64,000 nucleotides of DNA. Origin: Shinisaurus crocodilurus (Eukaryota; Chordata; Lepidosauria; Squamata; Shinisauridae). Positions 10,231 through 21,419 of this stretch are shown here, piece after piece; positions within the stretch are counted from its first letter, which is position 1, and each line of letters starts with the position of its first letter. A model generated the notes under the pieces. It was not told where the DNA came from and ran no database searches. It saw only the letters and a list, made by a program, of their open reading frames with translations. Location of the stretch: positions 108,462,324 to 108,526,323 of the forward strand of contig CM037876.1 of assembly GCA_021292165.1 (NCBI GenBank), in the 5' to 3' direction. The position numbers and the translations under genes are program-made.

Positions 10231-11334
10231 AGTGAATGCAGAATGCAGAATGTAGATGTAGCTATGCAGAACCCTCTGCCTAGGTTGGGGATTATGTAGA
10301 CAGAGGAAGGAAGATGGGTGGGCAGCGGAAAGGAAAGTGTGCCAGGGTTCAGAAAGACAAATGTGTGGTCAGGCTTTCTCTCCACGCAGTTAATTCAATT
10401 TGATGATCAATTTTCAAACTGTCAGTGCCATGAATTAGAAAACACCAAGATGGTGGAGGGAAAGGGAGAGAGAGGGAGAGAAGCAGAAGTGCTGCCATCA
10501 GCAGCTGCCTGGGATTTGGTAGCAAAAAGGCCATCCCTGGCTGCTCTTCTTTAAATATGAATTTTGTCTTGGAAAAATGCTCCATAAAGGCGAATATACT
10601 CTTCATTGTTTTTATTTGTAGGAGGGAAGGAAAAGATTTGGTATTCAGTCAGGAGAAGCTGAGCATGATGTTTATCAACTAAGAGGTACCAAGATATATA
10701 TTTTTTTGTAATATGCACCAAAAGCAAACTAAGCCTTCCTTACTTGCTTTTATGGCTTATAAAATAACTTTCCAGATGACTTCCAAAATATGAGGTTCAT
10801 TTCCATAATCCAGCAGATTATTTATGGAATTTAAAAAACTTGTTTGCAACTGAGGCACTTTGCTGGATTGTGGCTACTATGAGCAAGCTAACTAATTACC
10901 TATCAATATGATGGGCTGGGGTGGGAAGAGCATGTGCAGCAAACGAAGAGAGGCATCCTGCTCTGTTTTCACAATACAAAAGCCGGATTGGAGCTCTATC
11001 CTTCCTCACCACAAGGTGGCACAAAAAATGTTGGTGAAAACGACTTGTTCATAATTACGCCTTTCATTTAGGCGTGCCCAGTAGAGTTCCCCAGTGTACT
11101 GACAGGGATTTGGTAAAATCAGAACGTGTGAACATAGCAAGAGAGGCAGCAAACAGCACCAGTTGCCTTAATTTCATTTCATTTATTACATTTCTATACC
11201 GCCCAATAGCCAAAGCTCTCTGGGCGGTTTATGAAGATTAAAACCTTAAAAATACATTATAAAAACCATTTAGATATAAACAGACAGCACATTTCTATAC
11301 CGCCCAATAGCCAAAGCTCTCTGGGCGGTTTATG

Positions 11335-12812
11335 CAGGCCCGGTGCAAGGCAATTTGGTGCCCTAGGCAAGATCAGATATTTAGCGCCCCCCTTCCCACT
11401 TGAGCCCTCCCTCCCTCCAGCCCTATGCCCATTATGAAATAAATTTCCCTCCCTGGGAACTGCAGAGCCCCATAGAAAAACTTTGTGGACTTTGAGACTT
11501 TTCCTTTGTGTTCACGAGGAAAGCAAAGAGGCAACATCAGCCCAGCTATGCCAGGAACTCCCAAGGGCCTTCTCCTACTCCATATATATGTAAAAGCCTG
11601 TCTCCTCCTGCAGGCAGCACAAGGGATATGAAAAAAGGATGTGAGAGAAGTGTGGTGGCGCTACCTGTGAGGAATAGAGACAAAAGGGCGTCTTGCAGCC
11701 TGTCCTACCTCGCAGGGTGGAGGTGCAGAGACACCGGTTTGACTCGTACACCTTCTGGGTTGCAGGGGGGGGGATGCATGTAGTAGAAACATAGCAAAGA
11801 GAGAGCCCGTGGATCATCTGGTTCAAATTTAGGAGGGGATTTACGAAACTTGCTACTTCCCCTCCTCTCTCTATCACTTTGTTGCAATATTTCTTTATCA
11901 GAATAATGTATATTATCCTGTCTTTCCCTTTACCAGCCTAGTGCTCAAGGCAGACAACAATATTCAAAGTACAGTAAAGAAAACATCAACAGCTCAGGGC
12001 ACAATCCTAAACACGTTGAGGCAGAAAAAAGCCCCGCAACTCCCAGCATTCACCAACCAGCATGGCTGGCTGTTGGAACGCTGGGAGTTGTGGGGCTTTT
12101 TTCTACCTCAACGTGCATAGGATTGCGTATGGCTGGCTGGGGAATGCTGGGAGTTGTAGGATTCCCCCCCCCCTCCAAAGACGCATAGGATTGCATCCTA
12201 AAACCATTTAAAACCAAAACACAGAAACAGCATGGTAAATAATTAAAACATTGGAGCCCCCAGCTAGCTTAAAATACCTTTCCCTCCCTCCCTGGTTGCT
12301 GGAAATAACTGCTTTCAGGGGACCTTGAGCTGAGGAACCTGAGGCTCACGCGAGGGAGGGAAGGCGAAGAAGATGTTTGCAGGTGCATCCTTGAGAGGGA
12401 AGGCGAAGGAGGTGTTTGCAGGTGCATCCTTGAGATGGAAGGCGAAGGAGGTGTTTGCAGGTGCATCCTTGAGAGGGAAGGCGAAGGAGGTGCATCCTTA
12501 CAGCCGCCCACCAGCCTCCCATCATTGGCCCCTGCCCGCCTCCCCTCCTCCAGTCTGTAGCCTTCTCTGCCTCTTTTGATGCTGGTTGTGAGGAGGAGCC
12601 TGCCTGCTGCTGTTCCTGGTAACGAGCTGGAGGAGAGAGAGGGAGGGGTGCGCTTCTTTCGCCTTCCCTTCCCCGCCACAGGACATGATTGGTAAAACAA
12701 ACTTGGTAAAATACCGTGATGTATTTTTTTTCCCCCAAGGCATTTCTGGCGCCTCCTTTAGCCCGGCGCCCTAGGCAGCCGCCTAGTTGGCCTAATGGTA
12801 GCACCGGCCCTG
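11335..12812. mobile_element. hAT-type DNA element, 1,478 bp, with perfect 8-bp target duplication
   Basis: The ends CAGGCCCGGTGC and GCACCGGCCCTG are inverted repeats, and GGTTTATG flanks both sides (11327-11334 and 12813-12820). An 8-bp duplication and CAGG ends fit the hAT superfamily. No transposase reading frame was recognised, so it is non-autonomous. It carries a foldback pair near 11997-12140, a 39-bp minisatellite and GC-rich filler. A truncated relative begins at 26624. Confidence 0.88.
12359..12498. repeat. 39-bp minisatellite, 3.6 copies
   Basis: Units start at 12359, 12398, 12437 and 12476 and contain GGAAGGCGAAGGAGGTG and GGTGCATCCTTGAGA. The array lies inside the hAT element and accounts for the repetitive peptides seen in all frames here. 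Confidence 0.9.
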
Positions 12813-13350
12813 GGTTTATGAAGATTAAAACCTTAAAAATACATTATAAAAACCATTTAGATATAAACAGACAGCACATTTCTATACCGCCCAATAGCCA
12901 AAGCTCTCTGGGCGGTTTATGAAGATTAAAACCTTAAAAATACATTATAAAAACCATTTAGATATAAACAGACAGCACACACACACACACACACACAATC
13001 TGAAACAATTTTAAACAATCAACAATAAGATGAATCCAGGAGCTGATTAAAACCACAGCATATGCTGCCAAATGCCTGAGAGAAGAGGAAGGTTTTAACT
13101 TGGTGCAGAAAAAATAACAATGTTGGTGCCAGGTGGGCCCAGTTGGGGAGATCATTCCAAAATGGGGGGGGGGCACCACCAAGAAGACCCTCATTGATGC
13201 CTTCCGAGCCTCCCTCAGAGGAGGCACCTGGAGGAGGACCTTAGATGATGAACGTAGTGTACAGGTAGGTTCATGCCAGGAGAGGCACTCCATCAGGTAT
13301 TGCGGTCCCGAGCTGTGTAACACTTTATAGGTCAAAAACAGCACCTTGAA

Positions 13351-14150
13351 TCAGGCCTGGAGCAACCAACCTTCCCTGGCCCTCACATCTACCCCTGATG
13401 CTAAACCAAGTACCCCAGTGGACAGAGCTGGGAGAGACTAACTCCTCCCTGCTCACCAACCCAGGTCTCGGTTATGCATGCCAGATTGGCTGCCTCATCC
13501 ACTATTAGATCATGGATAAGGGAACTCTTATTTTGAACTGATCAGGCATTTAAAAGCAGCATCTGGAGACCTGAGGGCAGGATGATAGGGCAACCACCAA
13601 AGCTGCTGGTGTGGGGAGGGCCGGAACATAGCACAGCCGTTAACTGTCTGGGCTACGTTCCCCTAACCTGGCTAGTCCTCCTCCCAACACCATATCTCCC
13701 ACGACTCATAACCACATTGATTGGAGCCCCCTGAGTGGAATTGGAGCTCCCATTTGGCCCCATATCCTTCTCCCCAGGCACAGGGCCAGATTTCAAGAGT
13801 CTATTACAATGTTTAAAAGGGGTGTGTGTGAAACCTTTGGGGATCTGGGGGCCAATTCTCCCCCCTCCTGAATCCACCAGGGGCTGCATTCTACTCCCTC
13901 AATTGCACTGCTGAATTTGCAGCTGAAATTCAGCACTGTGGCAGCAAAGGGGGCTGGTTCTGATGTTCAGTGGCAAGCTGTGGCTTGCTTTCCTCAAACA
14001 CCAAGGGAAATCTGCCATTTTGGGCTGCCACACCACTGATTTTTGTGACACATTCACTGGTGATAGTGGGCCAGTGGGGGCCACAAAAAAGGCCAGGGGG
14101 CCACATATAGCCATGGGCTGGGTGTTTCCCATCCCTGTTTTTAAAACTTA
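13351..14150 (-). pseudogene. Probable LINE endonuclease-region relic
   Basis: The - strand around 13400-13520 resembles the segment preceding the endonuclease WVG/ETW motif of L2-group LINEs, and it continues upstream of the LINE end at 13350. Reading frames are broken. The assignment is tentative. Confidence 0.4.
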
Positions 14151-14159
14151 GCTAGGTTC

Positions 14160-15230
14160 TCTTTGGGATTTTCTTTCATCAACTTCTTTTCCCCTCAGTC
14201 ATCTAACGTCTTACCTTTTACTCAGTTAAGATCCCCACCTGCTCCCCCCCCCAAAAAAAAATTATCTGAAATTTTAAGGGGGAAGTAGGTGTAGACCTTA
14301 GCTGAACAAAATTTTAAGTGTCTCTATGAATTATAGCTGACCAGTATTTGGTGCATGTATTGACCCTAACATCAGGGTTCCAATTCCATAATCCCTTTTA
14401 AGAAAAATGTAACTTCCCTTCAGGTCATTTGTACACTTAAATTTTGTTCTTATGGTGTCTTTCCTGCAGCAGTGTTATGCTTGATGTTTCCTTTCATGTA
14501 TAGTTTCACACCCTCCATCTTTGAATCAGGAACCCAACCCCTTCACTTTAAGTGTTAGTATTTTTTCAGTCACCCATAATTTCAAAATGTTAGTGTTAGT
14601 TGTGAGCACTAATTTTTTTTTTATCCTCTGTTTTACTTGCCAGCTTCTTTCTTTGATATTTTAAACAAACCATAATGAAAGGTGGTAGGTAGGTATAGAA
14701 AGGGTTTTATATTGCAAGGATCACTGGGGGAAGAGTGCAGCACAACTCTGGATGCTCTGTGCACTCTGACACAAATTTGCACCGCTCTGCTGAATCTGTC
14801 AATGAGGGCCAGGTTTGCTATCCTTGCAGCAGTGCATTCACATGTAGCAGGGTATCCACAGGAAAGAAGAGATGGCAACTATTCACTTAAATGGGATCAA
14901 GTAGAGGGACACCACTGGCCCTACCTCCTTGCCGCCCACTCATTCAGCTGAACATCTGCAAAGGAGTGTCTATGCGCAAGCAGCTGAACACATGGATGGC
15001 GAGGGGGCAGAGCCAGTGGGAGGTGCAAGTTCAATGTTGTGGGCAGGGCCAGCTGTGCATCTGTGATCAACCCAGGTGCAAATAATGTGTGAAAAGGGCT
15101 AAAATTTCATCCAATCCATATATCTGAATCATGGGGGCTCGCCTCGTGTCTTCTCAGTCCCAGTAGAAAAGAACAACTTGGGATAGTACCAAGAGGATGG
15201 ATGTTTTCAGCATTCTCTTTATATTTTCTT
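14160..15230. other. No gene recognised
   Basis: No exon or well-bounded repeat was identified. The stretch includes A- and T-rich runs and a GC-moderate block (14680-15080) that could be an unidentified DNA element. Confidence 0.5.
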
Positions 15231-15234
15231 ATTT

Positions 15235-15340
15235 AAGGTATTTATATACTGCATTTCAGGTGAACCTCGCAAAGCAGTTTACATAAAAAAATATTAAAAC
15301 AATTATTTATTAAGTATTACTTCGTTGATAAAACAGTAAA
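15235..15340 (-). repeat. LINE 3'-end fragment
   Basis: The TATTTATATACTGCATTT and AAGCAGTTTACAT segments match the reverse-oriented 3' tails of L2/CR1-group LINEs that recur at 18541, 21830, 31865 and 41690. Confidence 0.5.
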
Positions 15341-15938
15341 GACAAGCTACCAGGGAAACACTGTTTAAAGAGCCAAATCTCTCCTGGTCCTTGGGCAGCC
15401 CTTTGTTGGCAGCTGTGGGAGGGCCACTTCAGCTGGAACTACCAGGAGCTAGTAGGTGGTGGACATCTCACCAGGCTCTTTTTTCTATGCAGCATTAGGG
15501 AGCGTACACCAAGGCTTCAATCTAGGATTACACTCATTGGTGATTACGTAGTTCTAAATAAGCATGTTCTATTTAGGATCCAGCTCAGCTGTAAGAATTC
15601 TCACAGACAGAACTGATTATGTGTCTGAGAGGTTATCAGCTTAGTTGGTGCTGGTGTTGAAGAAGCAGCCAGTGAGCAAGAAGGCAAGCAAACCTACTAA
15701 GTTCTTTCTTAATATCTCAAGCTTATAAAAACAGGGTGTTGCATCCAGTGGATTTCTAGCACATTCAAGCAAACCTCTTCCAATAGCAACAAAAAGATAT
15801 CAGATCACACCCCAGTGTCTGCACTATTTATTTCTAACAGAAAATGGCACAACTCACTTCTATAGCTGGAAACTACATCACTTGCTCTAACAAAGATTAG
15901 AAATAAAGGGGGGGGGATCACAGATTTAAAAAAATACA

Positions 15939-16109
15939 GATAAAAGCACTTAGTGAGGTACATCAGATGTACTTCAATCAATCTATTACAACTGAGGAAA
16001 TATACAATACTATCAAAAAATTAAAATCCTACAAAGCTCCAGACCTTGATGGAATCCCTAGGGAATTGTATAAGAAATTTGGTGCAGTTCTTCTACCACA
16101 TTTAAGATG
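15939..16109 (+). pseudogene. L1 ORF2 fragment (pre-RT region)
   Basis: A frame open for about 57 codons reads ITTEEIYNTIKKLKSYKAPD and continues with LDGIPRELYKKF, the hallmark junction into the L1 RT domain. It is truncated on both sides and runs straight into other repeats. Confidence 0.8.
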
Positions 16110-16403
16110 CAATCCTATGTAGGTTTAGACAGAAAAAGGGCTACAACTCCCAGCATGTCTGTGGTCAGGTGTTATGGGAATTGTAGTCCAAAACATCTGG
16201 AGGGCACCAGATTGCCTAGCCTTGGACTAAGCCATGAGGCTGGGACCTCCTTACCAAGCACTGTCTGGATTCCAAGACCTACGCTATAACTTCCTGCTAT
16301 GGAATCTAAGGGAGTCTCTGTTGACAGGGATCCTGTGGCAGAAGGCAACATGTGTGTACATGATACAGTCCAACCCCTCAATATTCTTGACCACCTCCTA
16401 TAG

Positions 16404-16539
16404 CAGTGGTTCCCAACCTTGGGTTCCCAGACGTTGCTGGACTACAGCCCCCAGCATCCCTTGCCACTAGCCATGCTGGCTGGGTATGCTGGGAGCTGTA
16501 GGCCAGCAACATCTGGGGACCCATGGTTGGGAACCACTG
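16404..16539. mobile_element. hAT foldback MITE (136 bp) with perfect target duplication
   Basis: It is an almost complete palindrome with ends CAGTGGTTCCCAACC and its complement, flanked by TCCTATAG on both sides (16396-16403 and 16540-16547). It is related to the copies at 20596, 36260 and 62326. Confidence 0.9.
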
Positions 16540-16710
16540 TCCTATAGTAATGATAGCTATTCATTCATTAGAAATACGTATATTAGGGCCAGTTACTTAT
16601 GTCTAGCAATATGTCTAGCAACATGTTTCCTTTATAATGGGGGGGGGGGGAGAACCAGAGTAATTTCAGAATAAAGAATAATGTGCTCTTATGCCTTTTT
16701 TAATTTACAG

Positions 16711-16842
16711 AAAAATGTTTTGATGCAACCCTCTATGAATATTTTGAGACTGGAGAAAGTTGGGCAAGGATCTACCTAGGAACAGTGCAACAATGCACTT
16801 GTGTTAACAGCCTAATTGAATGCCAACATCAACGGTACACAG
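16711..16842 (+). CDS. HGFAC: HGFAC exon: fibronectin type I finger domain
   Basis: The exon follows a pyrimidine-rich tract ending TTTACAG and is followed by GTATTG. It starts and ends in phase 1. It encodes a 43-residue finger starting KCFDATLYEYFETGESWARI with the four conserved Cys (CFD, QQC, TCV, ECQ). The finger domain contributes to ligand and surface binding in this protease family. It is the first HGFAC exon seen in the window. Confidence 0.93.
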
Positions 16843-17092
16843 GTATTGCTATTATAAAGTCTATGTTTTATTTTTATTTTAGTGGGTGTACTTACCTGTT
16901 TGTATGCACTGCACTGAAATAACAAAACACAAATAAAACTTGTGATGGTATGGTCTGCGCAATGGCACAAAGGTATATAATATTATATAAGTCATATTCT
17001 ACCTTTAGGCAATGATCTAAGCCCAAAACCACTCCCAAAACTTAAAATGTATACACCTAAACATGTAATGTGTGAAATGGCTGTATGATAGT

Positions 17093-17196
17093 GATTTTGA
17101 ATATCCTTCAATCTTCCTGAAAGAAGTTGACCCTTTTAACCTTTGATTTTGAATATCCTTCAATCTTCCTGAAAGGAGTTGACCCTTTTCAGCTTT
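17093..17196. repeat. 52-bp tandem duplication
   Basis: A unit beginning GATTTTGAATATCCTTCAAT occurs at 17093 and again at 17145 with very few differences, indicating a recent local duplication within the intron. Confidence 0.9.
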
Positions 17197-17228
17197 AAGA
17201 TCAAGGTTAGCCACAATCCCTGCAGATT

Positions 17229-17370
17229 ATAGAGTTGGAAGGGCCCATCGAGTCCAACCCCCTGCTCAATGCAGGAAACTAGAGGAGGGGTCTCCCATCC
17301 AAGTAATAACCAGGCCTGACCCTGCTTAGCTTTCCACGCTCAGACAAGCTGAGCCAGCATGAGCCACAGG
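17229..17370 (-). mobile_element. 5S rRNA-derived SINE with CR1-like tail (copy 1)
   Basis: In reverse orientation the head contains GGAAAGCTAAGCAGGGTCAG and GGCCTGGTTATTACTTGGAT, matching the internal promoter (A box, intermediate element, C box) of vertebrate 5S rRNA genes. The tail GTTGGACTCGATGG and CTTCCAACTCTATAATC matches the CR1 3' end. The head begins GGCCTGTGGCTCATGCTGG. Confidence 0.85.
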
Positions 17371-18540
17371 CCTGTATAGAACAGTTTAATTAACTACAAA
17401 GTTAAGTTTATTAACACAACACAGAGAACATAGAATTATAGTCAAGGAAATATCAAAATATTGGTTGTAATTTTGAATACTTGCTCTGGCTGTTATATTA
17501 GGTACCTAGGTTAAATCCTACAAAACTGCAAAGGATCCATAACAAAAGGCAATAGCTGAGGCAGAAACCAGAAGTCTCTCTCTGTGTGGAAGTGTGAAAT
17601 CCAGAGACCATAGCCTCAGCTAACTCCAGATTGAAGATAGCTTAGATAAACCATTATTTTACAAGTCTAGGAATTTGCCTGTGAAACTGACAGGTGTATC
17701 CTGTTTTAGGAAATAAGGCTCTGGTGAAACAAAAGTCACCCAATCATAGCCAGATGCACTTTTACCTCTTAGGAGTGGGGGGGAGGGAAAGAAGGAAGGA
17801 AATAAGAAATACAGACTTACAGAATATATGCAATTTATATAATTTAAACTGTTGCATCATCCCTGACTCTCTGTGACAGATATAACCGACCTGACCAAAT
17901 TGTAGAGAAATCATAGTAGTTCATATACCTTTGCATTGAGGTCTCATGGCCACACTGTGCAACCTTTTTGGGAGAGCAGTCAACATGCCTTAAATTACTG
18001 GTGTTGGCGGTTTAGAAATGTGAATTTGAAATATGTTCCAAGGGGTCTCCCTTTCATTCGTTTGGCAAACATCTCTTGTGTAGTTTTAAGTTAGTGGGCT
18101 GTAAAGTTGACCTTTTAGTCTACAGTGGGTGATGCATCATTGAGAGATATTGCACTCTCTGTCTACTGTGTACTGAGGTGGCATGAGAGCGGGGGCAAAC
18201 ATGTATAAAAATCTTCCCAGATATTGTTTGTGTCTGTTCATGCTTCATTATGGTGGAGCCAATGTATCAGGGTTTCCCCAATCCCACCCCAAACTCTTAG
18301 TCAGAACATGTAACCTGAGAGGGTTTTTTGAACATTGCTGTTGCTTTTTAGGGAGTTTCTGTTCCAGTTTGAATCCAACAGTTACTCTAAAATAATGGTT
18401 TTAGTTTTGCTCCAGAGACTCTGAGAACAATGTGGGGTTGGTTCAGTTTTTATACAGGTTCAAATCTTCCCTAATAGTATTGTGCACCTTAATATGCTAA
18501 TCATGTCAATTGGCACTAAGGGGGAAAACACTTGTATTTC

Positions 18541-18650
18541 TTTGTTTATTTATTTGATTTGTACACCTTTTTACCAAGAAAATGGCACTCAAGGCAGCTT
18601 ACAGTCATAGATAAATAAAAGCTTAATTAAAAGAATAATGAAACAAATAC
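18541..18650 (-). repeat. LINE 3'-end fragment
   Basis: TTTATTTGATTTGTACACC and CTCAAGGCAGCTTACAG form a reverse-oriented L2/CR1-group LINE tail. Confidence 0.5.
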
Positions 18651-18859
18651 ATTAAAAACACAATTGTGATAAAGAATACACTAAGACTTTGGGCCTAACG
18701 GTTATCAATCTGAAAGCAGCAATGCCATGGTTGTAGCTTTAGCTTCTAATGAAACAGACGTGAGTTACATTTATATCCATAATGCCTAATATTTATCACA
18801 AAAATACATGCTGTCATAGCTGTGCATTGCATTGTGTGTGTTTTAATTTGACCATGTAG

Positions 18860-18970
18860 CTTGCAACATCAATCCATGCCTCCATGGCGGTTCTTGCAGG
18901 AACATTATCTTCACTAACCTAACAGCCTGTGGGTGCAAGCAACCTTTTGCAGGAAGATATTGCAATATTG
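18860..18970 (+). CDS. HGFAC: HGFAC exon: EGF-like domain (second EGF)
   Basis: The 111-nt exon has phase 1 at both ends, with acceptor CATGTAG and donor GTGAGT. It encodes ACNINPCLHGGSCRN followed by ACGCKQPFAGRYCNI: six Cys in the spacing of a classical EGF module, with the GGSC and PFAGRYC signatures. In the HGFAC architecture this is the second EGF, between the finger and the kringle. No calcium-binding consensus is evident. Confidence 0.94.
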
Positions 18971-19526
18971 GTGAGTATACACAGTTCTTTGTATCCAACT
19001 TAAAGAAACAAATTGAGTTAAACATATTTCTTTTCACTGAATTTGGCCTTCATTCATCTTTTACTGAGGCCACCGTTATGTCCACATCCCTTGTAATTAT
19101 TTGTGAGGTGATAAGAAATGTTTGTGTTCCAGAATTTGATAAACAGCTCCTGGTTTGTAATGTTTGATTCCCATATATGAATACACCGACTTTCATATTT
19201 GTTGGAAACTGGGCTCTTATTGTCCCTTTCCTGTGGCACAACTTGTTTGGCAATCTGACCATCACCTTTTACACCACCAGTCCTAAACTTTGCCTCTTCC
19301 ATAGTCTAATGGACAAAATTGTGATAGAATGACTAAGGGCTTGGTTAGCAATCTGAGACCCTGCTGCAATGTTGGCACCACTGTAGGGGACAGTAAAGCA
19401 GAGAAACCCGCCCAGCAAAGCTGCCCGTACATTCTCAAAATGTTGTACAACAGTGGGTAAGACTATGGAGATAAGGCAAACAGGAACTGCAGTTCTTATT
19501 CCTTGCCACTAGGTGGCAAAGTCATA

Positions 19527-19975
19527 GAATCATAGAAAAGTTTCTCTCTGGAATCAGGCACATTGTCTAGCACAGTGTTCTCCAGCCTTTGTTGGAGTTG
19601 GAAGGGGCCTATAAGGCCATCGAGTCCAACCCCCTGTGCAGCGCAGGAATCCAAATCAAAGCATCCCTGACAGATGGCTGTCCAGCTGTACCTTGAATGC
19701 CTCCAGAGTGGGAGAGCCCACCACCTCCCTAGGTAGTTGGTTCCATTGTCTTATTGCTCTAACAGTCAGGAAATTTTTTCCTGATGTTTAGGTGGAATCT
19801 GAGTTCCTGTAACTTGAGCCCATTATTCCATGTCCTGCAAGCTGGGATGATTGAGAAGAGATCCTGGCCCTCTTTGTGACAACCCTTTAAGTACTGGAAG
19901 AGTGCGATCATATCTCCCCTCAGTCTCCTCTTCTGAAGGCTAAACATGCCCAGTTCTTTCAGTCCAATAGAAATA
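19527..19975 (-). repeat. CR1 LINE 3' end
   Basis: In reverse orientation this is the conserved end of the CR1 ORF and 3' UTR (segments GGTTGGACTCGATGGCC, ATGGAACCAACTACCTAGG and TTTAGCCTTCAGAAGAGG), with the terminal CTATGATTCTATG at the left. A 48-bp foreign piece (19544-19591) interrupts the terminal region. Confidence 0.85.
19544..19591. repeat. 48-bp insertion identical to 20567-20614
   Basis: CR1 copies normally read CATAGAAAAGTAGAGTTGGA here (compare 46440-46460). In this copy the join is split by 48 bp identical to 20567-20614, which spans unique flank plus the first 19 bases of the foldback MITE at 20596. Confidence 0.88.
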
Positions 19976-20595
19976 CCACACAGTTATATTTTTTTAAAGG
20001 GAGAAAAGTGGTAACGTTAAGAACATCTGCAAGAACAACAGGAATTTTTTAGACCAACATAGAGAAATAGAAGTGTTTTATTCTTAGGGCTTGCTAAATG
20101 TTCGACAAAGTGATAGAACTCTGTCATACCTGCTATTGATAGTTCTCCCAGATATGTCTCTGGAAAATATAGTGGCTCATAGTTTTCACCTAAGACTGAT
20201 ACATTTTGGGCTTTGGTGCTCACATATGTTGACAGCGAAAGTAGGATCCATTCTATCTTAGTTGTATGTTATGTTTACCCTAGTGATGTCACCAAGCTCA
20301 TAGGTCCAGGTTCTGTAGTATATTTAATGGGTCTCATGATACCCACCTCAACTATGAGGCAAGTATTATGAACACCAAATTCTTTCCCAGCTCAGATTTT
20401 AATTTCCCTCCACCCCTCCAACCCAGCCTTCCCTCAATTCTCCTTTCTTTCACCCATCCACACTCCCCTCTTTCTTTCTTTTTTTTAACCCCACTTATTG
20501 GACTGGTGCAGTGAAGCAGCAGTGTTAGCAGGTTGCAGGCTGAGGGAAAGGAAGGCGGGGTCTCCCCTCTCTGGAATCAGGCACATTGTCTAGCA

Positions 20596-20731
20596 CAGTG
20601 TTCTCCAGCCTTTGGTCTCCCAGATGTTTTTGGCCTACAACTCCCAGCATGCCCCAACCAGCGTAGCTGGCTGGGGCATGCTGGGAGTTGTAGGCCAAAA
20701 ACGTCTGGGGACCAAAGGCTGGAGAACACTG
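20596..20731. mobile_element. hAT foldback MITE without matching target duplication
   Basis: A near-perfect palindrome with ends CAGTGTTCTCCAGCC and its complement, in the same family as 36260 and 62326. The flanks GTCTAGCA and GAGTACAC do not match, unlike the other copies. Confidence 0.85.
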
Positions 20732-21244
20732 GAGTACACCAGGCCACAAATAGCCCCTGGAAAATGTAGTTATTCCAAGGGCTACTGGAGTGTGAATGGA
20801 ATGCCTTCTCCCTTTGGCCTGCTGCCGTTGCCACCACCAGCTATGCCCGATCAGTCAATGGGATTGAAGGGAAGGGAGAAAATGGCAGGGGGGGAGAATT
20901 AGTGTGTGTGTAGAGGGCGGGGGAGGTAGGAAAGAGCTGGGTGGGTGGGGGAGGGGAGTTGGGCATGTGGGGCAGGCAAAACATGGATCGCCTCAGAAGT
21001 AAGCTGCATCATATCCCTATTTTTCAGGAAGTAGCTCAGCTGATTTCGGATGCCCTCCAAGACACACGCAGAGGGTGGATGGGCTCTTCCATCATTGATT
21101 TGCATCTATTTGTTCTGCATAAATACTAATAACACGATGTCTTATATATGGACTGGCTTTGTGAAGACATCATTTGGGAAGCGGATAATGGAATTCCTGC
21201 AGGTGTTACATTGGCATTTACTGTTCTGTTTTTTTTATATCCAG

Positions 21245-21419
21245 TTCCTAGCCAATCCTGTTATTCTGATAATGGAACAAATTACAGGGGCGTTGTGAAG
21301 GCAACCATTTCTGGAAATAATTGTCTGCCATGGGATTCAGATTCGCTTTCCCAAGAGCTTCATGCTAATGTTGTTGTAAATTCTGTGCAAATGGGATTGG
21401 GACCATATTCATACTGCCG
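21245..21419 (+). CDS. HGFAC: HGFAC exon: kringle domain, first part
   Basis: The exon follows TTATATCCAG, starts in phase 1 and ends in phase 2 before GTAAGA. It encodes the first two thirds of the kringle: CYSDNGTNYRGVVKAT, then CLPWDSD and the GLGPYSYCR segment. Tyr-rich NYRG and the LPWDSD loop are kringle hallmarks, and splitting of the kringle after YCR is the conserved intron position in the tPA/HGFAC family. The motif NGTN is a potential N-glycosylation site. Confidence 0.94.

Larger units (their letters stand above)
11190..13350 (-). pseudogene. L2/CR1-group LINE 3' end: ORF C-terminus plus 3' UTR with 101-bp tandem units
   Basis: On the - strand, 13344 to about 13130 encodes a degenerate LINE ORF end (LHSSGPQYLMECL, then a basic tail), the C-terminal motif found downstream of the RT in L2/CR1-like LINEs. 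The 3' UTR follows and contains three tandem 101-bp units (starting near 11190, 11291 and 12878) carrying CTATACCGCCCAATAGCC. A (CA)n run occurs at 12975-12997. A 1.48-kb hAT element interrupts the second unit. Removing it and one target duplication restores the exact 101-bp spacing. Confidence 0.75.
16843..18859 (+). other. HGFAC: HGFAC intron between FN1 and EGF exons
   Basis: The 2.0-kb GT-AG intron contains a 52-bp tandem duplication (17093-17196), a reverse 5S SINE (17229-17370) and a LINE tail (18541-18650). The stretch 17375-18540 has no recognised feature. Confidence 0.85.
18971..21244 (+). other. HGFAC: HGFAC intron between EGF and kringle exons
   Basis: The 2.3-kb intron contains a reverse CR1 fragment (19527-19975) with a 48-bp insertion, and a foldback MITE (20596-20731). 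The stretch 20000-20560 has no recognised feature. Confidence 0.85.

Noticed and set aside
12269..12804. Overlapping 143- and 152-codon frames with repeated peptides
   Set aside because: They arise from the 39-bp minisatellite and GC-rich filler inside the hAT element. Similar lengths open in several frames, with no splice or domain evidence.
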